DNA of 64,000 bases from Streptomyces sp. S.PNR 29. Lineage in GTDB: Bacteria > Actinomycetota > Actinomycetes > Streptomycetales > Streptomycetaceae. The translations under genes and the position numbers were made by a program. The notes under the pieces are model-generated. The model ran no database searches. It was not told where the DNA came from and worked only from the letters and a program-made list of their open reading frames with translations. Each line of letters opens with the position of its first letter. Positions within the stretch are counted from its first letter, which is position 1. The DNA lies in NCBI RefSeq assembly GCF_030386795.1, contig NZ_JANUQM010000012.1, forward strand, positions 248,001-312,000. Reading direction: 5' to 3'. This document shows, piece by piece, positions 28,202 through 36,726 of this stretch.

Positions 28202-30781
28202 TCAACCGTTCGGAGACTCCAGCCATAGCCTACGAAGCTCCGGATCGCCCTGCCCGTCGATACCCCTGAGCAGCAGGGTCAGCCCGGACCATCCCGCCGG
28301 AACCCAGAGTACGTCCGGGTCTCCACCCGAGAAGGCCGGTCGGTCGCCGACCCAGACGCGCCCCACGCACTCCCCGGCGGCCCAGCCGGTCGCGCGGAGC
28401 TGTGACCCGTCCAGCCTCACCAGGAAGCCGTCGTCGGACGGCGGGAGGTCGATGTCGAGCCATGCCTCCTCACCGGGTTCCAGAGCCAGCGGCAGCCGGA
28501 TGTCCTGCGCGGGACCTTTCCCGGCGGCGAAGCCGGTCAGCAGTTCGTCGTCCTGCACGGCGCACGACCAGTCCGTCACCGGTTCGAGGCTCAGCAGCTC
28601 TGCGCGCAGTCCGCCGCCACTCGGGTGGTGCGGCAACGTCACCGCGACCTGACGGGTACCGGCGGGCAGCAGGACCCAGGGGTCCTCGGCGTGGACGGTG
28701 CTCGGCTCGCCGTCGTCCACGGTCACGCGCACCGGCTCGACCACACCCCGCAGGTGCAGGGCCGACACGGTGGTCGACCGGATGTCGCGCGTGTAGGTGA
28801 CGGGGACGCCGACGCGGGTGCTGCTCCAGCCGCCGAGCTCCCGTGTGGGCGCCGGTGCGCCCGCCCAGTGGCCACGCACCGTCCACAGGGCCGACAGGTC
28901 CTGCACGTTCCGGACCGCCCACAGCGTGCCGAGTCCGCGCAGCGCGCCGAGGCGGAGCGCGGGCAGACGCGCGTCGTCGAAGTTCGCGTGCCCCCAGATC
29001 TCCACCACGGCCTCGATCGGGGCGTTGCCCGTCACCTCATGGACGTCGATGCGCTGTGCCGCACCGAATCCGGCGACCGGCGGCTGGACCCGGCCCGCGA
29101 TCGACAGGTCGACGATGTCCGCCGCGCCGACGAGCAGCAGTTCGTCGACGCCTGTCAGATCCGCCGTGGTCCGGTAGGTGCCGCGTCCCCGGTACACGCC
29201 GAGCGACTCCAGCGTCGGCGGCACCGCGTGGCTGCCCGCCGGCTTCTCCGGGGCGGCGGCCGACCGCCGTCGAACCGCCCGTACGGCGGCCGGCGGCGTC
29301 GTGCCCTGCGGAGGGGGCACGTCGGTCAGCCGCACCGTGCCGTCCCGGTCCAGCGCCCGGAGGCGTGCGGCATCCGGCGGCGCCAGCACGACGAGCGTCA
29401 GTCCCGCGACGGTCGTCCGCTCGGGCGCGCCGGTCGTCGGCGCGGGGATCTCGACGTGGGTGCCGCCCAGGACGACGGTGACCGGCACCTCGGAGGAGAA
29501 CGCCAGCGCGCCGTCCGTCGCCGCCACCAGATCCGCCGACGCCAGTGTCAGCGTCGTGTCGCAGCCCCAGGACCGCAGCGGCACGTCCACCAGCATCAGC
29601 GGACACGAGTCCGGCGCGACGGCGACCGGCACGCCGTTCACGACCGCCGTGCCCGGTGCCGTGCCCAGGTTCGGGACGGCGACCAGCCGGCCGCCTTCCT
29701 GAAGGTCCAGAGCCGACGCCGACGAACTGGTCGGAAAGTCGGCGGTCACCTCCACGCGGGACACGGTCGGCGTGGCGAGCGCCAGCCGGGATCCCAGCGC
29801 GTCGATCACCCGCGCGAGTACCTGCGCCTGGATGTACTCCGGCCGTTCGGCACCGGTGGACGAGACGTATCCGCCGAAGTCGTAGCCGTGGCTCATGAAG
29901 TTGCCGGGGTTGCCCCAGTTCCCGCTGGACGGCGTGTAGCCGAAGTTCCACCCGGACGACTGCAGATAGGGCGCGATCAGCGACGCGCCGCTCGCCAGCA
30001 ACCGCCGTAGCGTCCGATGACGCCGGTTCGTCTCGGTGATCAGCAGCGGCACGCCTCGGTCCGCCAGCAGCCCGGTGTAGCGCCGCACTTCGGCCTCGAT
30101 GTGCGGGGAGTCGTCGTCCGGGTAGAAGTTGCACGCCGGTACGACGCCGGGGACGTTTCCGGTGGCGCCCTCGATATCGCCCTGCCCGGCGCAGGCGATC
30201 AACGGCACGGTGATGCCGTGACGGATCGCCTGGTCACGCAGGGCGGTCAGATATCCGGTGCGGTCCTCGCAGTCGAAGAAGTCCAGCTCGTTCTCCAGCT
30301 GCACCATGACGACCGGGCCCCCGGCCGGGTACTGCCGAGCGGTCAGCAGAGGCAGCACCCGGTCGAACCACGCGGTGACCTGGGCGAGAAAGCGCGGTTC
30401 GTTCTGACGGACCCGCAGGTCGGGATCGAGGCCCAGCCAGGCCGGCAACGCGCCGCCGTCCCACTCGGAGCAGATGTACGGACCTGGCCGCGCGATGACG
30501 TACAGCCCGGCCTCGTGCGCCAGGTCCAGGAAGGCGGCGACGTCCCGTCCGCCCTCGAAGGACCAGCGGCCGGGTGCCGTCTCGTGGAAGTTCCACGGCA
30601 GATAGACGTCGACGCAGGTGTATCCCGACGCCCGCACCTGTTCGAGCCGCGCCCGCCACTGCTCGCGCGGTAGGCGGAAGTAGAACAGCGACGCACACAG
30701 CAGGACGCGTGGACGGCCGTCGATCCGGATGCACCGGGCGTCGAGCTCGATGCCCTTGTTGACGATGGCCGGCCGCCTCAC
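28202..30781 (-). CDS. GH35 family beta-galactosidase-like glycosidase
   Basis: An 859-residue enzyme without a signal peptide, so it should act inside the cell on imported sugar. The N-terminal TIM barrel has the acid/base glutamate in MVQLENELDFF (about E163) and the nucleophile in LLITETNRRH (about E249), plus YICSEWDGGALPAWL typical of GH35. The C-terminal half holds beta-sandwich domains. GTG 30781 overlaps the stop of the second permease; the longer in-frame reading from 30898 lies inside that permease. Its place in a transporter operon suggests hydrolysis of galactosides or related plant oligosaccharides. Confidence 0.9.
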   Translation of the reverse strand: MRRPAIVNKGIELDARCIRIDGRPRVLLCASLFYFRLPREQWRARLEQVRASGYTCVDVYLPWNFHETAPGRWSFEGGRDVAAFLDLAHEAGLYVIARPGPYICSEWDGGALPAWLGLDPDLRVRQNEPRFLAQVTAWFDRVLPLLTARQYPAGGPVVMVQLENELDFFDCEDRTGYLTALRDQAIRHGITVPLIACAGQGDIEGATGNVPGVVPACNFYPDDDSPHIEAEVRRYTGLLADRGVPLLITETNRRHRTLRRLLASGASLIAPYLQSSGWNFGYTPSSGNWGNPGNFMSHGYDFGGYVSSTGAERPEYIQAQVLARVIDALGSRLALATPTVSRVEVTADFPTSSSASALDLQEGGRLVAVPNLGTAPGTAVVNGVPVAVAPDSCPLMLVDVPLRSWGCDTTLTLASADLVAATDGALAFSSEVPVTVVLGGTHVEIPAPTTGAPERTTVAGLTLVVLAPPDAARLRALDRDGTVRLTDVPPPQGTTPPAAVRAVRRRSAAAPEKPAGSHAVPPTLESLGVYRGRGTYRTTADLTGVDELLLVGAADIVDLSIAGRVQPPVAGFGAAQRIDVHEVTGNAPIEAVVEIWGHANFDDARLPALRLGALRGLGTLWAVRNVQDLSALWTVRGHWAGAPAPTRELGGWSSTRVGVPVTYTRDIRSTTVSALHLRGVVEPVRVTVDDGEPSTVHAEDPWVLLPAGTRQVAVTLPHHPSGGGLRAELLSLEPVTDWSCAVQDDELLTGFAAGKGPAQDIRLPLALEPGEEAWLDIDLPPSDDGFLVRLDGSQLRATGWAAGECVGRVWVGDRPAFSGGDPDVLWVPAGWSGLTLLLRGIDGQGDPELRRLWLESPNG

Positions 30782-31698
30782 TTGACCCCCGCGCTTCCGC
30801 CGCTGATGTCCATTTCGTACAGGTACCGCTGGCCGAGGTAGTAGACGGCGATCATCGGCAGGGTGAGCAGGATCGAACCGACCATCACCAGGTTCCACGG
30901 TGGCGCCTGCAGGGCCTGCGAGGTACTGGTGATGTACTGCACGCCGAGCGCCAACGGCATCTTCGACTCGTCGTTCAGATAGATCAACGGCCCCATGAAG
31001 TCACCCCAGTTGTACGTCAGGGTGAAGATGCCGATCGCGATCAGCACCGGCCTCAGCATCGGGAACATGATCCGCCGGTAGATGCCGAAGAAGCCGAGCC
31101 CGTCCACCATGGCGGCCTCGTCGAGCTGGCTCGGCAGGCGGGAGACGAACTGGCGTACCAGGAAGACGTTGAAGGCGTTGGAGAAGAAGTTCGGCACGAT
31201 CAGCGGCAGATAGGTGTTCACCCAGCCCAGGTCCCGGAAGAGGATGAACTGCGGGATCATCGTGATCTGTGCCGGGATCATCATCGTGGCGATGACGATC
31301 AGGAACAGCGCGTTCTTCCCGGGTGCCCTGAGCCGTGCGAACGCGTAGCCGACGAGGCCGCTCGACACCACCTGGCCGACCACGGACCCCACCGAGATGA
31401 TCAGCGAGTTCACCAGGAACCGGCCCATGGGCAGGTCCGTTCCGAACACCCGGGTGAAGTTCTCCCAGTGGAACTCGTGCGGGATGATCGTGAAGGTGTT
31501 GGCGTTGACCGTCTGGTCGCTCGACAGCGCGATCGACACGACGAACACCAGGGGGGTCGAGAGGATCGCCGACACGATGATCAGGGTCGCGTAGGTGAAC
31601 GGTGTCGCCCGGAACGCCCGCACCGTGTGGGTGATACGGCGCCGCCCGCGCTCTTGGTGTTCCTGCTGCGGCGCGGCGGTGGAGATGACGGCGGCCAT
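30778..31698 (-). CDS. Sugar ABC transporter permease (MalG type)
   Basis: The second membrane subunit of a CUT1-family sugar importer, 306 residues with six membrane helices. The ATPase-contact loop (EAA motif) is seen as LDEAAMVDGLGFFGIYRRIMFPML. ATG 31698 overlaps the stop of the first permease (TGATG). No ATPase gene is in the operon; Streptomyces CUT1 importers usually share the MsiK ATPase encoded elsewhere. Confidence 0.94.
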   Translation of the reverse strand: MAAVISTAAPQQEHQERGRRRITHTVRAFRATPFTYATLIIVSAILSTPLVFVVSIALSSDQTVNANTFTIIPHEFHWENFTRVFGTDLPMGRFLVNSLIISVGSVVGQVVSSGLVGYAFARLRAPGKNALFLIVIATMMIPAQITMIPQFILFRDLGWVNTYLPLIVPNFFSNAFNVFLVRQFVSRLPSQLDEAAMVDGLGFFGIYRRIMFPMLRPVLIAIGIFTLTYNWGDFMGPLIYLNDESKMPLALGVQYITSTSQALQAPPWNLVMVGSILLTLPMIAVYYLGQRYLYEMDISGGSAGVK

Positions 31699-32591
31699 CA
31701 CTTGACCTCGGTTTCGTAGAACACCCAGCGCCGGGTGGTGCGGAAGGCGAGCAGCGTGAACACCAGGATCACCGCGAACAGCAGCCAGGAGATCGCTGAC
31801 GCGTACCCCATGTGGTAGTAGGAGAACGCCTGGTCGAACAGCAACGGCACCATCGTCTGGCTGGCGTTGTAGGCGCCTGCCTGGGCCTTGGTGAGGATGT
31901 ACACCTGGGAGAACACCTGGAACGCGCCGATCAGCCCCATCACCAGGTTGAAGAAGATGATCGGCGTCAGATGCGGCACGGTGATGCTCCAGAACTGCCG
32001 CACCGCGCCCGCGCCGTCGACCTCGGCCGCCTCGTACAGCTCCCGCGGAATGCCCTTCATGGCCGCGAGCAGCAGGACGGTCGCGCTGCCGGCACCCCAC
32101 ACCGACAGCAGGATCAGGGCGGGTTTGACCCAGGTCGGGTCCAGCAGCCACGACGGCCCCGGGATGCCGATCGCTCCGAGCATCTTGTTGAAGGGACCCG
32201 ACGGGGCGAGCACCATCTTGAAGATCATGGCCGTGGCGACCAGCGGGACCAGGGTCGGCAGGTAGATCAGGGTGCGGAACACCTTGCGGGCACGAACCTG
32301 CTTGTTGAGCAGGTTCGCCAGCCACAGCCCGATCACCAGTCCGAGCGGGACCGATATCGCCGCGTAGTAACAGGTGTTCCACAGCGCCTTCCAGAAGGCG
32401 GGATCATCGGTCAGCAGCTTCACGTAGTTCTGCAGACCGACCCACTTGGGCGGCGTGAAGGAATCCCAGTCCGTCAGCGACAGGTAGATCGACGCGACCA
32501 TCGGTCCGAGCAGGAATACGAGGAACCCGACGATCCACGGTGAGGCGAACAGGTAGAACCAGAGCGCCTCGCGGCGCCGCAGCTTCGACAT
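31698..32591 (-). CDS. Sugar ABC transporter permease (MalF type)
   Basis: The first membrane subunit of the importer, about 297 residues, six helices. The EAA loop is seen as LYEAAEVDGAGAVRQFWSITVPHL. ATG 32591 is preceded in frame by GTG 32594, so the start is uncertain by one residue. It lies 6 bases after the binding-protein gene and overlaps the next permease. Confidence 0.94.
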   Translation of the reverse strand: MSKLRRREALWFYLFASPWIVGFLVFLLGPMVASIYLSLTDWDSFTPPKWVGLQNYVKLLTDDPAFWKALWNTCYYAAISVPLGLVIGLWLANLLNKQVRARKVFRTLIYLPTLVPLVATAMIFKMVLAPSGPFNKMLGAIGIPGPSWLLDPTWVKPALILLSVWGAGSATVLLLAAMKGIPRELYEAAEVDGAGAVRQFWSITVPHLTPIIFFNLVMGLIGAFQVFSQVYILTKAQAGAYNASQTMVPLLFDQAFSYYHMGYASAISWLLFAVILVFTLLAFRTTRRWVFYETEVK

Positions 32592-32597
32592 CACCCG

Positions 32598-33884
32598 TCA
32601 TCCCGCGGACTGGATGATCGACTCAAGGTTCTTCTGGACCGCGGTGAGCGCGGCCCGGGCGTCCCTCTGCTTGCCGAGCCAGAAGTCGGCCAGCCCCTTG
32701 TCGAAGGCCGTCTGCATCTCGTTCCACTCCGGGATGAACGGTTCGTGGAAGACGAAGGAGCTCGACTCGGCGAACACGTTCATGTCCACCGGCGTCTTCA
32801 TCCACGCCGGCTTGAGGAACGCGTCGCTCCGCTGCACCTCCAGGTTGGCCGGCACGTCCTCACCCGAGGCGATGATCTGCTGCTGGGCCTCCGGCGAGGT
32901 GAGGAAGTCGATCGCCTTGAACGCGTTCGTGGGGTTCTTCGCGGTACGGGAGATGGCGAGGCCGCTACCGAAGGCCGTCACCGCCTGCTTCTTGCCACGC
33001 CACAGTGGCGCGATATCCCACTCGAACTTGGTCTGCGCGAGGCCACTGATGGCCCAGAACCCGGTGGTGTTGACACCGACCTTCCCATTGGCGAACGCTT
33101 GGTCACCGCCGATGTCAGCGCCCATGTCGGCGTACTGCTTGGGAGTCGGCACCACGCCGTGCTTGAAGACCAGGTCGCCCGCCCACTGCAGCGCCTCGAC
33201 GACCTCGTCGGTCGCGACGGCCGGCTTGCCGTTGGCGTCGATGATGGTGCCGCCGTTCTGGTACACGAAGCTCCACCACTGGGCCCACCACCCCGCGCCG
33301 CCGTAGCCCCACGTCCTGCCCGGAACCGTCAGCTCCTTGAACGCGTCGAGCGCGTCGTCCCACGTCCAGTCCGCCGTCGGCGCCTTGATGCCCTTCTTCT
33401 CGAAGAGGGTCTTGTTGTAGTACACGATCATCGCGCCGGAGCGGTCGGGTATCGCGTAGAGCTTGCCCTGGTAGGAGTAGATCGAACCGATCGAGCCGAA
33501 TCGTTTCTTCGGGTCCAGACCCGCACTCTTGGCGAGGTCGTCGAGCGGCCTGAGCTGGTTCTTGCTGGAGTACACGTTGACGTTCTCGGCGACCTGCATG
33601 ATGTCCGGGCCGTTGCCGCCCGCGATCATCGTCTGCACCTTCTGCGGGTAGGAGTCGCCCGGGATCAGCTGGAGCTTGACCTTCAGCTCCGGGTGCTTCT
33701 TCACCAGCAGGTCGATGCGCTTCTGGTAGGTCTTCCGGTCGGCCTCGCCACCCCACACGGTCATCACCAGAGGGTCGTCGCTCGAACCGCTGCCGGAGCC
33801 GCACGCCGTGAGCGTGATGACGCCCGCCGCGACTCCGAGTCCAAGAAGACTGCGACGTGAGAGGTTCACGTTCTCAAGCGTCAT
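32598..33884 (-). CDS. Sugar-binding lipoprotein of ABC importer
   Basis: A 428-residue extracellular solute-binding protein (family 1). The signal peptide has a twin-arginine start (LSRRSLLGLG) and a lipobox LTAC, so the mature protein is anchored by a lipidated Cys near residue 29. ATG 33884 has AAGGAAGGG upstream; an in-frame start at 33911 would precede the ribosome site. Aromatic residues in GGAGWWAQWWSF are typical of sugar pockets. First gene of the operon binding protein-permease-permease-GH35-ROK. Confidence 0.94.
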   Translation of the reverse strand: MTLENVNLSRRSLLGLGVAAGVITLTACGSGSGSSDDPLVMTVWGGEADRKTYQKRIDLLVKKHPELKVKLQLIPGDSYPQKVQTMIAGGNGPDIMQVAENVNVYSSKNQLRPLDDLAKSAGLDPKKRFGSIGSIYSYQGKLYAIPDRSGAMIVYYNKTLFEKKGIKAPTADWTWDDALDAFKELTVPGRTWGYGGAGWWAQWWSFVYQNGGTIIDANGKPAVATDEVVEALQWAGDLVFKHGVVPTPKQYADMGADIGGDQAFANGKVGVNTTGFWAISGLAQTKFEWDIAPLWRGKKQAVTAFGSGLAISRTAKNPTNAFKAIDFLTSPEAQQQIIASGEDVPANLEVQRSDAFLKPAWMKTPVDMNVFAESSSFVFHEPFIPEWNEMQTAFDKGLADFWLGKQRDARAALTAVQKNLESIIQSAG

Positions 33885-33956
33885 GGCACTGCCCTTCCTT
33901 GACGTGTGCAAACGCGCTGGAGGCCCCCCGACGACCAGAGCTGGCTTCGATTGGCC

Positions 33957-33988
33957 GTTAAACTAACCATCGTTTTTACCCACGACAA
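33957..33988 (-). promoter_or_regulatory. Promoter with overlapping ROK-type operator
   Basis: On the minus strand TTGTCG (33988-33983) and TAGTTT (33965-33960) are 17 bases apart, a good promoter for the sugar operon. The -10 box is embedded in GTTAGTTTAAC (33967-33957), a near-palindrome. TTAG/CTAA-type palindromes are typical of ROK-family regulators, and a ROK gene ends this operon. A repressor here would block RNA polymerase directly. Confidence 0.5.
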
Positions 33989-34044
33989 GACCTTGTTTCC
34001 GACTGGTTTCAGACCTCGGCCGGGCACCGCTCCACCCACCCCCT

Positions 34045-34062
34045 CCATGACGACCGTCATAG
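34045..34062. promoter_or_regulatory. TetR operator copy 3 (near the first tautomerase)
   Basis: CCATGACGACCGTCATAG matches the two operator copies at 35165-35182 and 35200-35217 in arms and spacing (CTATrACGnnCGTCATAG). Its position directly before the first tautomerase gene suggests that the TetR protein encoded between the two tautomerases also controls this one. Confidence 0.7.
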
Positions 34063-34066
34063 AAAG

Positions 34067-34537
34067 CTGTACGGTCGGCCTACACCGAAGGGGCGCCTGA
34101 GCCCGGAGCAGCGCCGCGCCCTGGCCGAGACGCTGACCGACGCCGTGCTCGTGCCCGAAGTGGGGCAGTTCGCGCCGGCCGCCCGGGCCGGATTCCAGGT
34201 GCACTTCATGGAGCGCGAGCCGGACATGATGGCCATCGGTGGCCGTCTGCTGGCGGATGCCGGCCAGCGGCCCGACGTCATGGTGATCGACGTGGCCGTC
34301 ATGGACGGGGACTGGCGCCGCGAGGTCCGGGCCGAGGTCATCGAGCGCATCCTGTCCGCACTGGCCGACGCCTGCGGACTGCCGGAGCCGTCGCCGGCCT
34401 GGTGGGTCACCTTCCGGGTCGTCGAGGAAGGCAGCTGGGGCTCCGGCGGCGGCGTCCTCTCCATCCTCTCCCTCCTGGAGAGCGGCGTGTTCACCGAGGA
34501 GAAGGCGAAGGCGATCCGCGCCGCGATCGGCGCCTGA
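34067..34537 (+). CDS. Tautomerase-family protein with unresolved N-terminus
   Basis: The frame encodes a tautomerase-superfamily protein: LYGRPTPKGRLSPEQRRALAE, then PEVGQF, MMAIGGRLLADAG, and a second half with VIERILSALADACGLPEPSPAWWVTF. Tautomerases act through Pro1 right after Met, but no ATG-CCN lies in this frame. An ATG at 34047 is out of frame by one base and reaches a stop at 34100; the first good in-frame start is GTG 34145, which would delete the N-terminal strand. So either a one-base deletion has killed the gene or the start is unusual. Start given is the first recognisable codon. It is convergent with the tetR-like gene. Confidence 0.6.
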   Translation: MYGRPTPKGRLSPEQRRALAETLTDAVLVPEVGQFAPAARAGFQVHFMEREPDMMAIGGRLLADAGQRPDVMVIDVAVMDGDWRREVRAEVIERILSALADACGLPEPSPAWWVTFRVVEEGSWGSGGGVLSILSLLESGVFTEEKAKAIRAAIGA

Positions 34538-34555
34538 GCCGAGGGCCCTCGCCCC

Positions 34556-35146
34556 TCAGGCCGGGCGGTCGAGCGCGCCGGCGATCAGGGCTTCGAGCTG
34601 CTGCGCGACCTGGTCCAGGGGTTGCATGCTGCGCTTGGCGCGGCACATGGCGATGGCGCCCTCGACGGAGGCCACGATGAGGGCCGCCAGCCCTGGAGCC
34701 TGGTCGGAGGTGGCACCGTGCTCACGCAGCGCCTCGGCGAGCAGCCGCTCCCAGCCCTCGAACGCCTCGGCCGCGGCGACGAGGGCCGGCGGGGTCTCCT
34801 CGGCCGGCGGCTCCTCCACGGCGACGGCCAGGACCGGGCAGCCGGCGCGGAAGTCGCTGTCGATGACGATGCCGCGCCACAGGGCCAGAAAGGCGCGCAG
34901 TCCGGCGACGGGGCCCGCGTCCAGTTCCTTGCGCAGGAGGCGAGCGACCGCCTCGCCCGCGTACCGCACCGCCTCGGTGGCCAGTTGCTGCTTGCCCTCC
35001 GGGAAGTAGTGGTAGGTCGAGCCGAGCGGCGCCTTGGCGTGTTTGGCCAGCTCCCGGATGCTCGTGGCGCTCAGACCGCGCCTGCTGATCATGTCGGCCG
35101 CACCGGCCACGATGCGCTCGCGCGACGGCGCGCTGGGCTTGGCCAA
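34556..35146 (-). CDS. TetR-family repressor (LmrA/YxaF-like)
   Basis: A 196-residue TetR regulator. The helix-turn-helix is seen as SATSIRELAKHAKAPLGSTYHYFPEGKQ (about residues 26-53), and the C-terminal ligand domain has RAGCPVLAVAVEE, typical of the YxaF/LmrA branch. The start is TTG 35146 with GGGGAG 8 bases upstream. It is divergent from the tautomerase-dehydrogenase genes with two near-identical 18-bp palindromes in the gap, and a third copy lies before the other tautomerase. It most likely represses itself and both neighbours. Confidence 0.9.
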   Translation of the reverse strand: MAKPSAPSRERIVAGAADMISRRGLSATSIRELAKHAKAPLGSTYHYFPEGKQQLATEAVRYAGEAVARLLRKELDAGPVAGLRAFLALWRGIVIDSDFRAGCPVLAVAVEEPPAEETPPALVAAAEAFEGWERLLAEALREHGATSDQAPGLAALIVASVEGAIAMCRAKRSMQPLDQVAQQLEALIAGALDRPA

Positions 35147-35164
35147 GACCGTGCTCCCCTCTGG

Positions 35165-35217
35165 CTATAACGCACGTCATAGTCTAGCGTGACCGTGGTC
35201 TATAACGACTGTCATAG
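35165..35217. promoter_or_regulatory. Two TetR operators in a divergent promoter region
   Basis: CTATAACGCACGTCATAG (35165-35182) and CTATAACGACTGTCATAG (35200-35217) are 35 bases apart between the divergent tetR-like and tautomerase genes. The arms (CTATrACG and CGTCATAG) are inverted repeats. Two operators on about the same helix face would let the repressor control both directions. Confidence 0.8.
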
Positions 35218-35247
35218 CCCGTGTCCAGCCGAAGGGGAGACTTCGTC

Positions 35248-35679
35248 ATGCCGATGATCCGGCTCACCGCACCACACGGTGCCCTGGCCGAGGAGGGCCG
35301 CAGGACGGTCCAGCGCGATCTGGCCGCCGTCCTGCTGCGCTGGGAGGGAGCGCCCGACACCGCGTTCTTCCGCGCCCAGGCGTGGAGTTACCTCGTCGAG
35401 CTCCCTGAAGGGGCCCAGACCACCGCCGAGGACGACGCGCCCCGTTTCCTGGTGGAGGTGACGGTTCCGCAGGGCGCGCTGTCCGAGCGGCGCAAGAGCG
35501 GACTGGTCGAGGACGTCACCAGGAGCGTGCTCGCGGCGGCCGGGCTCTCCCCGGACGACGCCCTGCGGGTGTGGGTGCTGGTGCACGAGCAGCCCGACGG
35601 CACCTGGGGCGCCGGAGGCTCCGTGATCCGCTACGCCGACCTGGTGGCTCTGGCGAAGGGACAGCAGGCCGATGCGTGA
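35248..35679 (+). CDS. Two-domain tautomerase-family protein
   Basis: A 143-residue member of the 4-oxalocrotonate tautomerase/CaaD superfamily. The start MPMIRLTAPHGAL gives the catalytic Pro1 after Met removal, which fixes ATG 35248 (GAAGGGGAG upstream). The second half repeats the fold (LVEVTVPQGALSERRKSGLV, then WVLVHEQPDGTWGAGG). It is the first gene of a rightward operon under the TetR operators and overlaps the dehydrogenase gene by 8 bases. Substrate unknown; linkage with a dehydrogenase and thioesterase suggests handling of a small organic acid or aldehyde. Confidence 0.85.
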   Translation: MPMIRLTAPHGALAEEGRRTVQRDLAAVLLRWEGAPDTAFFRAQAWSYLVELPEGAQTTAEDDAPRFLVEVTVPQGALSERRKSGLVEDVTRSVLAAAGLSPDDALRVWVLVHEQPDGTWGAGGSVIRYADLVALAKGQQADA

Positions 35680-36682
35680 GCTGACCTACGTGGCCCGCCA
35701 TACCGTCGAGTGGCGCGAGGCGCCCGACCCCGAACTCCGGTCCGGCCAGGAGGCGATCGTCGCCCCCGTGGCCGCCACCTCCTGCGACGTCGACTCCGCG
35801 ATCCTGGCCGGGCACGGCTTCATCGACCCGCCGTTCGCCCTGGGGCACGAGTGCGTGGCCCGCGTCGTCGAGACCGGTGACGCCGTCACCACCGTGGCCC
35901 CCGGCGACCTGGTCGTCGTGCCCTGGTCCATCAACTGCGGCACCTGCGACAACTGCCGCGCGGGACTGACCGCGCACTGCACGGCCGTACCGCACATGGC
36001 CATGTACGGCGCACCCATCGGCGGCACCTGGGGCGGGCTCTTCTCCGACCTGGTCCGTGTCCCCTGGGCGGACGCCATGCTGGTGCCCCTGCCCGGCGGT
36101 CTGGACCCCGTCGCCATGGCGTCCGCCGGCGACAACTGGTCCTTGTCGTGGCGTCTGGTCGCGCCCCATCTGAAGAACCGGCCCGAAGCCCGCGTCCTGG
36201 TCGTCGCCCGGGGCAGCATCGGCCTCTACGTGTGCGACATCGCCCGCGCCCTCGGCGCCTCCAGCGTCCTGTACGTCGACCCCGACCCCGAGCACCGCGA
36301 GATCGCCCGCGGCTACGGCGCCGCCACCGCCGAGACGCTTGAGCCCGTCCGGCACGGCTTCGACATCGCGGTGGAGGCGACGGGCCGGGTCGACCAGCTG
36401 GCCCTGGCCGTCAAGTCCCTCGTACCGGAGGGCGTTTGCGAGTCGGCGGGCAACCACTTCCGCCCCGGTGAGCTGCCGCTGCTCGACATGTACCTCACCG
36501 GCGTCACCCTGCGCATCGCCCGCGACAACGTCCGCAACCACATCCCCGACGCCCTCGCTCTCGCCGGATCCGGCAAGGTCGACCCGGCCCGGGTCGTCTC
36601 CCACGTCCTCGACTGGGACCAACTCCCCGACGCACTGCCCGAGAAGCGCCTCAAGCCCGTCTTCGTCCGCGCCGACGGCTGA
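35672..36682 (+). CDS. Zinc-dependent alcohol dehydrogenase (MDR superfamily)
   Basis: A 336-residue medium-chain dehydrogenase. The catalytic zinc region is seen as ATSCDVD and LGHECVARVVETGDAV, and the structural zinc cysteines as CGTCDNCRAGLTAHC. The Rossmann loop is VVARGSIGLYVCDIARALGA, with R in place of the usual second glycine of GxGxxG. The coding start overlaps the tautomerase gene, so both are expressed together under the TetR-type repressor. Confidence 0.9.
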   Translation: MRELTYVARHTVEWREAPDPELRSGQEAIVAPVAATSCDVDSAILAGHGFIDPPFALGHECVARVVETGDAVTTVAPGDLVVVPWSINCGTCDNCRAGLTAHCTAVPHMAMYGAPIGGTWGGLFSDLVRVPWADAMLVPLPGGLDPVAMASAGDNWSLSWRLVAPHLKNRPEARVLVVARGSIGLYVCDIARALGASSVLYVDPDPEHREIARGYGAATAETLEPVRHGFDIAVEATGRVDQLALAVKSLVPEGVCESAGNHFRPGELPLLDMYLTGVTLRIARDNVRNHIPDALALAGSGKVDPARVVSHVLDWDQLPDALPEKRLKPVFVRADG

Positions 36683-36726
36683 CCGCGCCACGCTCCCGCC
36701 CCACCTCCCCCGACCCGAGAAACCCG

